Made by a program: the position numbers and the translations under genes
Shown: piece by piece, positions 21,018 to 29,663 of the stretch
Position numbering within the stretch: position 1 is the stretch's first letter
Layout: each line of letters begins with the position of its first letter
The notes under the pieces: generated by a model
Told to the model about the DNA's origin: nothing
The model's input: only the letters and a program-made list of their open reading frames with translations
Databases searched by the model: none
Source: CAWAYH01 sp963786195
GTDB lineage: Bacteria; Acidobacteriota; Vicinamibacteria; Vicinamibacterales; 2-12-FULL-66-21
Length of the DNA stretch: 64,000 bases
Direction: 5' to 3'
Assembly (NCBI GenBank): GCA_963786195.1
Contig: CAWAYH010000001.1
Coordinates: forward strand, 310,001-374,000

Positions 21018-21030
21018 AAGTCAGCCGTCT

Positions 21031-21364
21031 ATGCCGAAACTTCAAACCCCTATTCGCCGCAACGACAACGTCGTCGTGACGACCGGCAAGGATCGCGGCA
21101 AGCGCGGCCGCGTGCTGAAGGTCCTGCCGGCGACGAACCGGGTGATCGTCGAAGGCGTGAACTTCATCAAGCGGCACACGAAGCCGAACCCGCAGCGGCA
21201 ACATCAAGGGCGGCGTGGTCGAGCGTGAGGCCGCGCTGCACGCGTCGAACGTGCAGCTGGTCTGCCCCGAGTGCGGCAAGCCGACGCGGCTCGGCCGGCG
21301 GGTGCTGGGCGACGGGCGCAAGGTCCGCATCTGCCGCAAGTGCGAGGGAGTGGTAGACAAATGA
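21031..21364 (+). CDS. rplX: 50S ribosomal protein L24 (surplus base near 21199)
   Basis: The KOW domain reads NDNVVVTTGKDRGKRGRVLK and RVIVEGVNFIKRHTKPNPQR. After removal of one C at 21199 it continues NIKGGVVEREAALHASNVQL and the zinc-ribbon-like VCPECGKPTRLGRRV with RICRKCEGV. The two CxxC pairs in the C-terminal half are typical of L24 from many phyla. Stop and rplE start overlap (ATGA). Confidence 0.94.
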
Positions 21365-21905
21365 CCCGGCTGAGGGAGCGGTACGAGAAAGAGGTCGCCC
21401 CCGCGCTCAAGAAGGAGTTCGGGTACACCAACGTGATGGCGATCCCCCGCGTGCACAAGGTCGTCGTCAACATGGGTCTCGGCGACGCGACGCAGAACGC
21501 GAAGATCGTGGATACGGGCGCCGACGAGCTGGGCGCGCATCACCGGGCAGAAGCCGGTGGTGACGCGTGCCAAGAAGTCGATCGCGCAGTTCAAGGTCCG
21601 CAAGGGGATGCCGATCGGCGCGATGGTGACGCTGCGCGGCGAGCGGATGTGGGAGTTCCTCGATCGGCTGATCGGCTGTGGCGCTGCCGCGCGTGCGCGA
21701 CTTCCGCGGCGTCTCGCCGAACGGCTTCGACGGACGCGGCAACTACACGCTGGGCCTCCGCGATCAGCTGATCTTCCCGGAGATCGACTACATGAAGGTC
21801 GACAAGGCCCGTGGGATGAACATCTCGGTCGTGACGACCGCGAAGACCGACGAAGAGTCGCGCAAGCTGCTTCAGCTGCTCGGCATGCCGTTCAGGAATC
21901 AGTAA
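21361..21905 (+). CDS. rplE: 50S ribosomal protein L5 (two surplus bases)
   Basis: Three frame segments join into one L5: MTRLRERYEKEVAPALKKEF and PRVHKVVVNMGLGDATQNAK; then ITGQKPVVTRAKKSIAQFKV and GAMVTLRGERMWEFLDRLI; then ALPRVRDFRGVSPNGFDGRG, NYTLGLRDQLIFPEIDY and KLLQLLGMPFRNQ. The breaks are near 21532 and 21677. L5 binds 5S rRNA and the P-site tRNA. Confidence 0.94.
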
Positions 21906-21907
21906 CT

Positions 21908-22093
21908 ATGGCCACGACTGCAAAGATCGCAAAGGAACTGAAGACGCCGAAGTTCAAGGTTCGGCTGCGCAACCGGTGCCAACGCTGCGGGCGTCCGCGC
22001 GCCTACCTGCGGAAGTTCGCGCTGTGCCGGCTCTGCTTCCGCAAGCTGGCGCTCGAAGGGGACATCGCCGGAGTGACAAAGAGCAGTTGGTAA
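21908..22093 (+). CDS. rpsN: 30S ribosomal protein S14, zinc-binding short form
   Basis: 61 residues, the zinc-binding short type. Two CxxC pairs (RCQRCGRPRAYLRKFALCRL with CRLCFRKLAL) form the zinc site. The end (DIAGVTKSSW) is canonical. It starts 2 bases after rplE. Confidence 0.96.
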   Translation: MATTAKIAKELKTPKFKVRLRNRCQRCGRPRAYLRKFALCRLCFRKLALEGDIAGVTKSSW

Positions 22094-22124
22094 AACCAGC
22101 GCTGAAAGCTGAGAGCAAAGGAAT

Positions 22125-22530
22125 ATGACTGACCCGATCGCAGACATGCTGTCGCGCATCCGCAACGCGACGATCGGACGTCACGCCCGCGTCGACATGC
22201 CGTCGTCGCGGCTGAAGGTGGAGATCGCGCGCATTCTGGAGAGCGAAGGCTACATCCAGGGCTTCAAGGTGCTCGAGCCGCAGACCGGTGAGCGCGTCCA
22301 GGCGCGAGCTCCGCGTCTTCCTGAAATACGGGCCACGGGGCGAACGGGTCATCACCGGCCTCGAGCGCGTCAGCCGGCCGGGCCGCCGCGTCTATTTCGG
22401 CCGCGACGAAGTGCCCCAGGTGCTCGCAGGCCTCGGCACCAGCATCCTCACGACCTCGCGCGGCGTCATGACGGGCCGCGAAGCGGTGAAGGTCGGCGTC
22501 GGCGGCGAAGTGTTGTGTAACGTGTGGTAA
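22125..22530 (+). CDS. rpsH: 30S ribosomal protein S8 (surplus base near 22301)
   Basis: MTDPIADMLSRIRNATIGRH and MPSSRLKVEIARILESEGYI start the protein. After GERVQ, dropping one G gives RELRVFLKYGPRGERVITGL, ERVSRPGRRVYFGRDEVP, and the S8 signature STSRGVMTGREA-type segment TSILTTSRGVMTGREAVKVG with end GGEVLCNVW. S8 is a primary 16S-binding protein and the spc-operon repressor in E. coli. Confidence 0.94.
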
Positions 22531-22620
22531 TGCGTCTGACAGCTGAGCTGACGCCAGCGCTCAGCTGGATTGGCGAGGAACTGTCAACATTTACTCGCTT
22601 CAACTGGCAGTCAGCTTGAA
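22531..22620. repeat. Inverted GCTGA-type repeat region between rpsH and rplF
   Basis: CTGACAGCTGAGCTGACGCC on the left, and CAACTGGCAGTCAGCTTGAA on the right with an internal CGCTCAGCTGG. The layout is looser than in the other arrays but has the same GCTGAN words in both orientations. Confidence 0.6.
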
Positions 22621-22628
22621 GGATCAAA

Positions 22629-23172
22629 ATGTCTCGAATCGGTAAGAAACCCATCGCAATCCCGAAAGGCGTCAAGATCGACGTCCAGCCGGGCGTGGTC
22701 GAGATTCAGGGGCCGAAGGGCAAGCTGCGGCAGATCCTGCCGGCGCGGCATCGGTTTCAAGATGGAGGGCGAGGAGCTGCAGGCGCTCACGCTCCAGGAC
22801 GATCCTCAGCTCGGGAAATTCCACGGACTCGCGCGGAGCCTGGTGGCGAACGCGGTCCGCGGCGTGACGGAAGGATTCCGCAAGGACCTCGACATCGTCG
22901 GCGTCGGCTATCGCGCCGAGGTGAAGGGGAAGCAGATCGTGATGGCGCTGGGCTACTCGCACGCGGTGGTCTTCGATATCCCGCCCGGCATCGATGTCGT
23001 GATCGACAAGCAGACGCACATCACCGTGACGGGCGCGGATCGGCAGCAGGTCGGCCAGGTGGCCGCCAACCTGCGGCGGCTCCGCAAGCCGGACCCCTAC
23101 AAGCAGAAGGGCGTCCGCTACACGGGTGAAGTGCTGAAGAAGAAGGCCGGCAAGACGGGGGCGAAGCAGTGA
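22629..23172 (+). CDS. rplF: 50S ribosomal protein L6 (surplus base at 22746)
   Basis: MSRIGKKPIAIPKGVKIDVQ and VVEIQGPKGKLRQILPA, then after removing one C, GIGFKMEGEELQALTLQDDP, RSLVANAVRGVTEGFRKDLD, IVGVGYRAEVKGKQIVMALG and the C-terminal signature RKPDPYKQKGVRYTGEVL. Its TGA overlaps the rplR GTG. Confidence 0.95.
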
Positions 23173-23543
23173 AAATCAACACGAAGAAGGATCGCCGCCA
23201 GCGGATCGCCCTCCGGCAGCGGAAGCGGATCACGGGGACGACCGAGCGTCCGCGGCTCCGCGTCTTCCGGAGCGTGTCGCATATCTACGCGCAGGTGATC
23301 GACGACATGACCGGCACGACGATCGCGTCGGCGGCCAGCACCGAGCCGGCGCTCAAGCCGCAGCTCGGCGGGCCCGCCCGGCCCGGCAACAAGGCCGGCG
23401 CGGAGCTGCTGGGCAAGACGATCGCCGAGCGGCTCATCGCCAAGGGCATCAAGCGCGTCGTGTTCGACCGCGGCGGGTTCCTGTATCACGGGCGCATCCG
23501 CGCGGTGGCCGACGGCGCGCGCGGCGCCGGGTTGGAATTCTAG
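23169..23543 (+). CDS. rplR: 50S ribosomal protein L18
   Basis: 124 residues from a GTG overlapping the rplF stop. RITGTTERPRLRVFRSVSHI, YAQVIDDMTGTTIASAASTE and the C-terminal VVFDRGGFLYHGRIRAVADG, GARGAGLEF are canonical. L18 carries 5S rRNA into the 50S subunit with L5. Confidence 0.97.
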   Translation: MKINTKKDRRQRIALRQRKRITGTTERPRLRVFRSVSHIYAQVIDDMTGTTIASAASTEPALKPQLGGPARPGNKAGAELLGKTIAERLIAKGIKRVVFDRGGFLYHGRIRAVADGARGAGLEF

Positions 23544-23567
23544 GCTGGTAGCTGGACGCTGCTCAAT

Positions 23568-24086
23568 ATGTTTGAATCACGAGAAAAAATCGACCCGGGT
23601 CAGCTCGATCTGAAAGACACGGTGGTCAACATCAGCCGCGTCACGAAGGTCGTGAAGGGCGGCAAGAACCTGAGCTTCAGCGCGCTCGTCGTCGTGGGCG
23701 ATGGCCACGGGGTCGTCGGCTTCGGCGTAGGCAAGGCCAAGGAAGTGCCTTCCGCGATCAAGAAGGGGATCGAGGCCGCGAAGAAATCGCTGATTCGCGT
23801 CCCGCTCAACGGCACGACCGTGCCGCACCCCGTCGTCGGCCGGTTCGGCGCCGGCCAGGTCCTGCTGAAGCCCGCGCCCGAAGGCACCGGCATCATCGCG
23901 GGCGGCGGCGTGCGTGCGGTCGTCGAGTCGGCCGGCATTTCAAACGTGCTGACCAAGTCGCTCGGCTCCGCCAACCCGCACAACGTCGTGCGCGCGACGT
24001 TCGCCGGACTGATGGGACTCAAGGATCCACGCGTCGTACGACGGCTGCGCGGCAAGGACGAGGAAGAAGAGGCGGTCAATGCCTAA
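23568..24086 (+). CDS. rpsE: 30S ribosomal protein S5
   Basis: 172 residues. LKDTVVNISRVTKVVKGGKN, then LSFSALVVVGDGHGVVGFGV and KAKEVPSAIKKGIEAAKKSL form the dsRBD-like domain; GTGIIAGGGVRAVVESAGIS follows. S5 shapes the mRNA entry channel and affects accuracy. The end overlaps the rpmD start by 8 bases. Confidence 0.97.
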   Translation: MFESREKIDPGQLDLKDTVVNISRVTKVVKGGKNLSFSALVVVGDGHGVVGFGVGKAKEVPSAIKKGIEAAKKSLIRVPLNGTTVPHPVVGRFGAGQVLLKPAPEGTGIIAGGGVRAVVESAGISNVLTKSLGSANPHNVVRATFAGLMGLKDPRVVRRLRGKDEEEEAVNA

Positions 24087-24291
24087 GCGCACGGCCAAGA
24101 CGAACGCCGCGGCGCCGCGGCGCCTGAAGATCAAGCTCATCAGGAGTACGATCGGGTTCGACAGGAAACAGGACCGCGTCGTGACTGGTATGGGCCTGCG
24201 CCGAATCGGTCACACCGTCGAGCTGCCGGACACGCCTGCGACGCGCGGCATGATCCTCAAGGTGAGGCATCTCGTCGAGGTCAGCGAGTAA
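24079..24291 (+). CDS. rpmD: 50S ribosomal protein L30
   Basis: 70 residues. KIKLIRSTIGFDRKQDRVVT and MGLRRIGHTVELPDTPATRG, with MILKVRHLVEV at the end, are the L30 hallmark. A short basic N-terminal extension (MPKRTAKTNAAAPRR) precedes the core. Starts inside rpsE. Confidence 0.95.
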   Translation: MPKRTAKTNAAAPRRLKIKLIRSTIGFDRKQDRVVTGMGLRRIGHTVELPDTPATRGMILKVRHLVEVSE

Positions 24292-24301
24292 GGACGCGAT
24301 C

Positions 24302-24745
24302 ATGAATCTCAGCAACCTCAGACGTCCCAAGGGCGCCAAGCACTCGAAGAAGCGTGTCGGCCGCGGTCAGGGCTCCGGCAACGGCAAGACCGCAGGCCGC
24401 GGGCACAAGGGCGCGAAGTCCCGTTCGGGCTTCAAGCACAAGCGCGGGTTCGAGGGCGGCCAGATGCCGCTCCACCGCCGCGTGCCGAAGCGCGGGTTCC
24501 ATAACCTGTTCCGCGAGGCGTACGAGGTCGTCAACCTCGATACGCTCGGTGAACGGTTCGATGCGGGCGTCGAAGTCACGCCCGAGCTGCTGCGCGAGCG
24601 GGGACTGGTCAGCCGTCAGGGGCCGGTCAAGGTGCTCGCCCGCGGTGAGATTGGGAAGGCGCTGACCGTGCGGGCGCACAAGTTCAGCGGGAAGGCTGCC
24701 GAGAAAATCACGGCGGCGGGTGGAAAAGCGGAAGTGCTCGCGTAA
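24302..24745 (+). CDS. rplO: 50S ribosomal protein L15
   Basis: 147 residues. MNLSNLRRPKGAKHSKKRVG and RGQGSGNGKTAGRGHKGAKS form the extended rRNA-binding arm; FEGGQMPLHRRVPKRGFHN and the C-terminal KFSGKAAEKITAAGGKAEVL complete it. Late 50S assembly protein, just before secY as in most spc operons. Confidence 0.97.
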   Translation: MNLSNLRRPKGAKHSKKRVGRGQGSGNGKTAGRGHKGAKSRSGFKHKRGFEGGQMPLHRRVPKRGFHNLFREAYEVVNLDTLGERFDAGVEVTPELLRERGLVSRQGPVKVLARGEIGKALTVRAHKFSGKAAEKITAAGGKAEVLA

Positions 24746-24795
24746 TCGCGCGAGCGTGGAGCGCGGGGCGTGAGGCTCCGCGGACCAACGTTCAT

Positions 24796-26190
24796 ATGCT
24801 GCAAGACAGCCTCAAGAACATCTTCGCCGTTCCCGACCTGCGGAAGCGCGTGCTCTTCACGCTCGGGTTGCTCGCGGTGTACCGCGTCGGCGGTCACATC
24901 CCGACGCCCGGAATCAATCCGCAGGCGCTGGCGGAGCTCGCCGAGCGTGCGAAGGACACGATGTTCGGTCTCTACGACATGTTCTCCGGTCAGAACCTGT
25001 CGCAGATGACGATCTTCGCGCTCGGCATCATGCCGTACATCAGCGCGTCGATCATCCTGCAGCTCTTGACCGTCGTCTGGCCCTACCTGGAGCGGTTGTC
25101 CAAGGAGGGAGAGCTCGGCCGGCGCAAGATCACGCAGTACACGCGCTACGGCACGATCGTACTGAGCGTCGTCCAGTCGCTGGGCATCGCGTTCTTCCTC
25201 GAGCGCACGACGGAGATCAGTGGCGGTCTCCCGCTCGTCTACAGTCCGGGGTGGAGCTTCCGGCTGCTGACGGTGCTGACGCTCACCACGGGGTCGGCGT
25301 TCGTCATGTGGCTCGGCGAGCAGATCACCGAACGGGGCATCGGGAACGGGATGTCCCTCATCATCTTTGCGGGCATCGTGCGGAACCTGCCGCACGCCGT
25401 GCTGGTCACGCTGGACCAGCTGCGCACCGGCAACATGAGCCTGCTGATGATGGTGGTCCTGCTCATCCTGATGGTGTGCGTGATCGCCGCGATCGTGTTC
25501 GTGGAGCGCGGCCACCGGCGGGTCACCGTCCAGTACGCCAAACGGGTGGTCGGCAGACGGATGTATGGCGGATCGAGCACCCACATCCCGTTGAAGGTGA
25601 ACACCGGCGGCGTCATCCCGGTCATCTTCGCGTCGTCGATCCTGGCGTTCCCGGCGACCCTCGCGCAGATGTTCGCCGAAGGCAGCTGGATGCGGAAGCT
25701 CAGCGAACAGCTGGCGTGGGGCATGCCGCTCTACAACCTGCTGTACGTCACGGGCATCATCTTCTTCTGCTACTTCTACACCGCGATCATCTTCAATCCC
25801 GATGACGTGGCGGAGAACATGCGGAAGTACGGCGGGTTCGTGCCCGGCATCCGGCCCGGCAAACGGACGGCGGAGTACATCGACACGATTCTGACCAGGA
25901 TTACGCTGGTGGGAGCGATTTATCTCGCGCTCATCGCGCTGCTGCCGGAGTTCCTGATCAACGGGTTCAAGGTCGCCCCCATTCCGATCATCGGCCCGCG
26001 GCTCGACTCGTGGCTGCCGCGCTGGTTCACCGACGGTATGGGCGTGCATTTCTTCTTTGGCGGCACGTCGCTGCTGATTATCGTGGGCGTCGCCATGGAT
26101 ACCGTCCAGCAGGTGGAGTCGCAGCTCATCATGCGCCACTACGACGGCTTCATGAAGAAGACCAGGATTCGCGGGCGCCGAGGGCAATAA
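24796..26190 (+). CDS. secY: Protein translocase subunit SecY
   Basis: 464 residues, ten transmembrane helices. LFTLGLLAVYRVGGHIPTPG, then the plug/helix-2 region QMTIFALGIMPYISASIILQ, the loop RYGTIVLSVVQSLGIAFFL, and the cytoplasmic loop C5 GGFVPGIRPGKRTAEYID that contacts SecA and the ribosome. The C-terminal tail is MRHYDGFMKKTRIRGRRGQ. The spacer upstream has the 7-bp words GCGTGGA GCGCGGG GCGTGAG GCTCCGC. Confidence 0.97.
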   Translation: MLQDSLKNIFAVPDLRKRVLFTLGLLAVYRVGGHIPTPGINPQALAELAERAKDTMFGLYDMFSGQNLSQMTIFALGIMPYISASIILQLLTVVWPYLERLSKEGELGRRKITQYTRYGTIVLSVVQSLGIAFFLERTTEISGGLPLVYSPGWSFRLLTVLTLTTGSAFVMWLGEQITERGIGNGMSLIIFAGIVRNLPHAVLVTLDQLRTGNMSLLMMVVLLILMVCVIAAIVFVERGHRRVTVQYAKRVVGRRMYGGSSTHIPLKVNTGGVIPVIFASSILAFPATLAQMFAEGSWMRKLSEQLAWGMPLYNLLYVTGIIFFCYFYTAIIFNPDDVAENMRKYGGFVPGIRPGKRTAEYIDTILTRITLVGAIYLALIALLPEFLINGFKVAPIPIIGPRLDSWLPRWFTDGMGVHFFFGGTSLLIIVGVAMDTVQQVESQLIMRHYDGFMKKTRIRGRRGQ

Positions 26191-26871
26191 GTGAGCGAGC
26201 GGCCTTTTGCCGGCTCGGCGCTCAACGTCGTGATGCTGGGCCCGCCTGGTGCAGGGAAGGGTACGCAGGCCGAACGGCTCGCCAAGCGTCGCGGACTGCC
26301 GAAGATCTCCACGGGCGACATTCTTCGCGAAGCGGTGCAGGCGCACACGCCGCTCGGATGCGTCGCGAAGGCGACCATGGAAGCCGGCAAGCTGGTGGGC
26401 GACGACGTGATGATCGGGATCGTGCAGGAGCGGCTCGATCGTGAGGATGCGCGACGGGGCTTCGTGCTGGACGGGTTCCCGCGCACGGTCGACCAGGCCA
26501 CCGCGCTCGACCGGTTGATCGACGGCCGCGGGCACCTCGTCGTCCTGGACATCGTCGTCCCCGAGGACGTCCTCGTGCGGCGGCTGGCGTTTCGTCGCAT
26601 CTGCGCACGCTGCGGCGCCAACGCGGCGGTCGAGTGGGAGGCGACGTGCGGCAAGTGCGACGGCGAGCTGATCGCACGGGCGGATGATAGCGAAGAGATC
26701 GTGCGCGAGCGTCTGATGGTGTACCTGCGACAGAGCAAGCCGCTGGTGGACTACTACTCGGCGCGTGGAACGTTTCGCTCGGTGGACGGCCATCAGCCCG
26801 CCGATGTCGTCACGACGGCGGTCGAAGCGGCCGTTGGTTCCGCGATAGCGGCGGGGAGAATGACGCTGTGA
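26191..26871 (+). CDS. adk: Adenylate kinase, zinc-LID type
   Basis: 226 residues from a GTG directly after the secY stop. The P-loop is LGPPGAGKGTQAERLAKR, the AMP site includes KISTGDILREAV and DGFPRTVDQA. The LID holds four cysteines in two CxxC pairs (CARC and CGKC), as in zinc-containing Gram-positive-type enzymes, with an 18-residue insert between. Catalyses ATP + AMP to 2 ADP. Overlaps map by 4 bases. Confidence 0.96.
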   Translation: MSERPFAGSALNVVMLGPPGAGKGTQAERLAKRRGLPKISTGDILREAVQAHTPLGCVAKATMEAGKLVGDDVMIGIVQERLDREDARRGFVLDGFPRTVDQATALDRLIDGRGHLVVLDIVVPEDVLVRRLAFRRICARCGANAAVEWEATCGKCDGELIARADDSEEIVRERLMVYLRQSKPLVDYYSARGTFRSVDGHQPADVVTTAVEAAVGSAIAAGRMTL

Positions 26872-27638
26872 TCGTCTGCAAGTCGCCCAGCGAGATCGTG
26901 AAGATGCGCGCGGCCAACGTGCTCGTGGCCGACGTCCTCGCGGAGCTCGCCGGGATGGTGGCGCCGGGCGTGACGACGGCGGATCTCGATCAGGCGGCAG
27001 AGACCCTCGTGCTGGCGGCGGGAGCGGAGCCGGCGTTCAAGGGCTACCGCGGGTATCCCGCGACGCTGTGCGCGTCGATCAACGACGAGGTCGTGCATGG
27101 GATTCCGGCGAAGCGCGCGCTGGTCGAGGGCGATATCGTGTCGCTCGACATGGGCGTGAAGCTGAACGGGTTCTACGGCGATTCAGCCGTGACCGTGCCG
27201 GTCGGCCAGGTGTCGGAGGACGTGCAGCGCCTGCTGCGGGTGACGCGTGAAGCGCTGGACATCGGGATCACCCAGGTGCGCCCCGGCGGCCGGATCTCGG
27301 ACATCGGCCACGCCATCCAGTCGCACGTGGAAGCGAACGGGTTCTCGGTCGTGCGCGAGTTCGTGGGGCACGGGATCGGTTCGGCGCTGCACGAGGAGCC
27401 GCAGATTGCGAACTACGGCGAGCCGGGGCGCGGCCCACGGCTGGCCGAGGGCATGGTGCTGGCGATCGAGCCGATGGTGAACCTGGGCCGGCCCGCCGTG
27501 CGGATACTGCCCGACGGCTGGACGGCGGTCACGCGCGACGGCAGCTACTCGGCGCATTTCGAGCACACGGTCGCCGTCACGAAGGACGGCTACGACGTGC
27601 TGACGTTGCGCACACCGGCGCAGGCACCCGCGCGCTGA
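26868..27638 (+). CDS. map: Methionine aminopeptidase, type I
   Basis: 256 residues. The pita-bread fold is marked by INDEVVHGIP, the metal ligands in VSLDMGVKLNGFYGDSAVTV (two Asp), FVGHGIGSALHEEP (His), LAIEPMVN (Glu) and HFEHTVAVT (Glu). Removes initiator methionine after deformylation. The GTG start overlaps the adk stop. Confidence 0.96.
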   Translation: MIVCKSPSEIVKMRAANVLVADVLAELAGMVAPGVTTADLDQAAETLVLAAGAEPAFKGYRGYPATLCASINDEVVHGIPAKRALVEGDIVSLDMGVKLNGFYGDSAVTVPVGQVSEDVQRLLRVTREALDIGITQVRPGGRISDIGHAIQSHVEANGFSVVREFVGHGIGSALHEEPQIANYGEPGRGPRLAEGMVLAIEPMVNLGRPAVRILPDGWTAVTRDGSYSAHFEHTVAVTKDGYDVLTLRTPAQAPAR

Positions 27639-27658
27639 ATGTCGGATGTCCGGACTCG

Positions 27659-27687
27659 TAGTGTCCGGCGTTCAGCCGGACCCGTAA
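27659..27687. repeat. Dispersed REP-like palindrome GTCCGGC-type, copy 2
   Basis: GTCCGGC (27663-27669), loop GTTCA, GCCGGAC (27675-27681), flanked by GTAGT and CCGTAA. Same architecture as the copy at 10205-10224. It sits inside the operon between map and infA, so it must be tolerated by transcription. Confidence 0.65.
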
Positions 27688-27712
27688 CGCCCGGCTTGGC
27701 CTGACGGGAACG

Positions 27713-27919
27713 ATGGCGGTCAGCGTCGAAGGAACCGTGCTCGAATCGCTGCCCCGGGGGCTGTACCGGGTCGGCATCGAGCACCAGCGCCAGGTCGTGG
27801 CGCACGCGCCGGGCGGTCCGGGACGGAATTTCATCCGGGTGCTGGTCGGCGATCGCGTACGGATCGAGCTGTCGCCGCGGGATCAGACGCGCGGCAGGAT
27901 CGTGGCGAAAATCGGGTAG
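27713..27919 (+). CDS. infA: Translation initiation factor IF-1
   Basis: 68 residues, one S1/OB fold. SVEGTVLESLPRGLYRVGIE and FIRVLVGDRVRIELSPRDQT, ending RGRIVAKIG. The loop between strands 3 and 4 (VAHAPGGPGRN) differs from the common AHISGKMRMNYI, so this is a divergent IF-1. Its position between map and rpmJ is standard. Confidence 0.92.
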   Translation: MAVSVEGTVLESLPRGLYRVGIEHQRQVVAHAPGGPGRNFIRVLVGDRVRIELSPRDQTRGRIVAKIG

Positions 27920-27954
27920 GCGCGAACGGCGTCGCGTCACAAAGGCGGCTGGTC

Positions 27955-28068
27955 ATGAAAGTGAGAGCGTCAGTGAAGCGGATTTGCGACAAGTGCAAGG
28001 TCGTCCGCCGGCGTGGCGTGGTCCGGGTAATCTGCCCGAACCAGAAGCACAAACAGAGGCAGGGGTGA
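27955..28068 (+). CDS. rpmJ: 50S ribosomal protein L36
   Basis: 37 residues: MKVRASVKRICDKCKVVRRR followed by GVVRVICPNQKHKQRQG. The zinc site is CxxC...C...H, so this is the zinc-binding form. Translation of 27955-28068 gives an uninterrupted frame with TGA at the end. Confidence 0.95.
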   Translation: MKVRASVKRICDKCKVVRRRGVVRVICPNQKHKQRQG

Positions 28069-28118
28069 GTTTCGACCGCTGGCAGCTGGCAGCGGGACGC
28101 TGACAGCTGGTAGCGACA
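28069..28118. repeat. Tandem 7-bp repeat (CAGCTGG family)
   Basis: CCGCTGG CAGCTGG CAGCGGG ACGCTGA CAGCTGG TAGCGAC, in the rpmJ-rpsM spacer, followed at once by the AAGGATCAC leader of rpsM. Confidence 0.75.
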
Positions 28119-28131
28119 AGGATCACGAACT

Positions 28132-28506
28132 ATGGCACGCATCGCAGGCATCGACCTCCCGCGCACCAAGCGGGTCGAGATCGGGTTGACCTACATCTAC
28201 GGCATCGGGCGGAAGCGCTCGAACGACATCCTCACCGAGGCCGGGGTGAGCGCGGACATTCGCGTGAAGGACCTGTCCGAAGAGGACGTCCGCAAGATCA
28301 GCCGCGTGATCGAAGAGCAGGGCCGGGTCGAAGGCGATCTCCGCAAGGAGGTCTCCATGAACATCAAGCGGCTGATGGAGATTGGCAGCTGGCGGGGCAT
28401 GCGTCACCGCCGCAACCTGCCGGTCCACGGCCAGCGCACGCGCACCAACGCGCGGACGCGCAAGGGTCCGCGCAAGGGCGCGATTGCGAAGAAGAAAACC
28501 GTCTAG
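28132..28506 (+). CDS. rpsM: 30S ribosomal protein S13
   Basis: 124 residues. MARIAGIDLPRTKRVEIGLT and YIYGIGRKRSNDILTEAGVS, then GSWRGMRHRRNLPVHGQRTR and the basic tail TNARTRKGPRKGAIAKKKTV. First gene of the alpha block. The start follows AAGGATCACGAACT. Confidence 0.97.
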   Translation: MARIAGIDLPRTKRVEIGLTYIYGIGRKRSNDILTEAGVSADIRVKDLSEEDVRKISRVIEEQGRVEGDLRKEVSMNIKRLMEIGSWRGMRHRRNLPVHGQRTRTNARTRKGPRKGAIAKKKTV

Positions 28507-28530
28507 CGAGAAGCTGAGAGCCTAAGAGCC

Positions 28531-28986
28531 ATGGCAAAAAACGACCCCGTTGACCCGACTGCACAGCCTGAAGGCGGAAAGAAACCCGCCGGGCGGCCGA
28601 CCAAGAAGAAGCAGTTCAAGAAGCGCGGCGAGAAGCGGATTGTGCACCACGGGTTCGCGCACATCCAGGCCTCGTTCAACAACACGATCGTGACCATCAC
28701 CGACCCGGAAGGGAACGTCGTGGCGTGGTCGAGCGCGGGCGGCATCGGCTTCAAGGGATCGCGCAAGGGGACGCCGTTCGCCGCGACGCAGGCGGCGATC
28801 AACGCCGGCAACGCCGCCAAGGCGTTCGGCATGCGCAGCGTCGAGGTGCGCGTCAAGGGCCCGGGCGCCGGACGTGAGTCGGCCATCCGCGCGCTGCAGA
28901 CGATCGGCATCGACGTCCGATCGATTCGCGACGTGACGCCGATTCCGCACAACGGGTGCCGTCCCCCGAAGCGACGCCGGGTATAG
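28531..28986 (+). CDS. rpsK: 30S ribosomal protein S11
   Basis: 151 residues, about 22 longer than usual because of an N-terminal Lys/Pro-rich extension (QPEGGKKPAGRPTKKKQFKK). Core: KRIVHHGFAHIQASFNNTIV, VVAWSSAGGIGFKGSRKGTP, VRVKGPGAGRESAIRALQTI, DVTPIPHNGCRPPKRRRV. Part of the platform near the E-site mRNA. Confidence 0.97.
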   Translation: MAKNDPVDPTAQPEGGKKPAGRPTKKKQFKKRGEKRIVHHGFAHIQASFNNTIVTITDPEGNVVAWSSAGGIGFKGSRKGTPFAATQAAINAGNAAKAFGMRSVEVRVKGPGAGRESAIRALQTIGIDVRSIRDVTPIPHNGCRPPKRRRV

Positions 28987-29023
28987 CTGGTAGCTGGAAG
29001 CTGACAACGAAGGAACAAACAGA

Positions 29024-29653
29024 ATGGCACGTTACATCGGTCCGGTCTGCCGGCTCTGCCGGCGCGAAGGCATGAAGCTCTTCCTCAAGGGAGAGCGCTG
29101 CTATACGGAGAAGTGCGCGATCGAGAAGCGCAACCTGCCGCCGGGACAGCACGGCAAGCTGCGCAAAGCGAAGCTGGTCGGCTACGGCCTGCAGCTGCGC
29201 GAGAAACAGAAGGTCAAGCGCATCTACGGCGTGCTGGAGAACCAGTTCCGCCGCTACTTCGAGATGGCGGATCGGACGCGCGGGATCACCGGCGAGACCC
29301 TGCTGCAGCTGCTCGAGCGGCGCTTCGACAACGTGATTTACCGGTTGGGACTCGCCACGTCGCGCGCCCAGGCCCGGCAACTCGTGCGGCACGGCCACTT
29401 CATGATCAACGGACGCAAGGTCGACGTGCCGTCGTATTCCCTCAAGGCCGGAGACGTCGTGACCGTCCGCGGCACCAGCGCGCAGAACGCCACGATCCAG
29501 CACGCGATCGAAGAGGTCAAGGGGCGCGGCATCCCCGAGTGGCTGCAGTTCGATGCCGGAAACATGACGGGCCGGATCTCCGCGCTTCCCACTCGAGCGC
29601 AGATCAATCTCCCCGTGCAGGAACAGTTAATCGTTGAGTTGTATTCGAAGTAG
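29024..29653 (+). CDS. rpsD: 30S ribosomal protein S4
   Basis: 209 residues. MARYIGPVCRLCRREGMKLF with a further CxxxxxC (CYTEKCAIEKRNLPPGQHGK) gives the zinc-finger N-terminus of C+ S4. The S4 RNA-binding domain reads RLGLATSRAQARQLVRHGHF, MINGRKVDVPSYSLKAGDVV. Initiates 30S assembly; in E. coli S4 represses the alpha operon by binding a pseudoknot. A possible pseudoknot follows this gene directly. Confidence 0.97.
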   Translation: MARYIGPVCRLCRREGMKLFLKGERCYTEKCAIEKRNLPPGQHGKLRKAKLVGYGLQLREKQKVKRIYGVLENQFRRYFEMADRTRGITGETLLQLLERRFDNVIYRLGLATSRAQARQLVRHGHFMINGRKVDVPSYSLKAGDVVTVRGTSAQNATIQHAIEEVKGRGIPEWLQFDAGNMTGRISALPTRAQINLPVQEQLIVELYSK

Positions 29654-29663
29654 CTGATAGCTA

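Noticed and set aside
24616..26793. 725-codon open frame on the minus strand
   Set aside because: It is the complement of rplO, secY and adk; no motif, signal or ribosome-binding site supports it.
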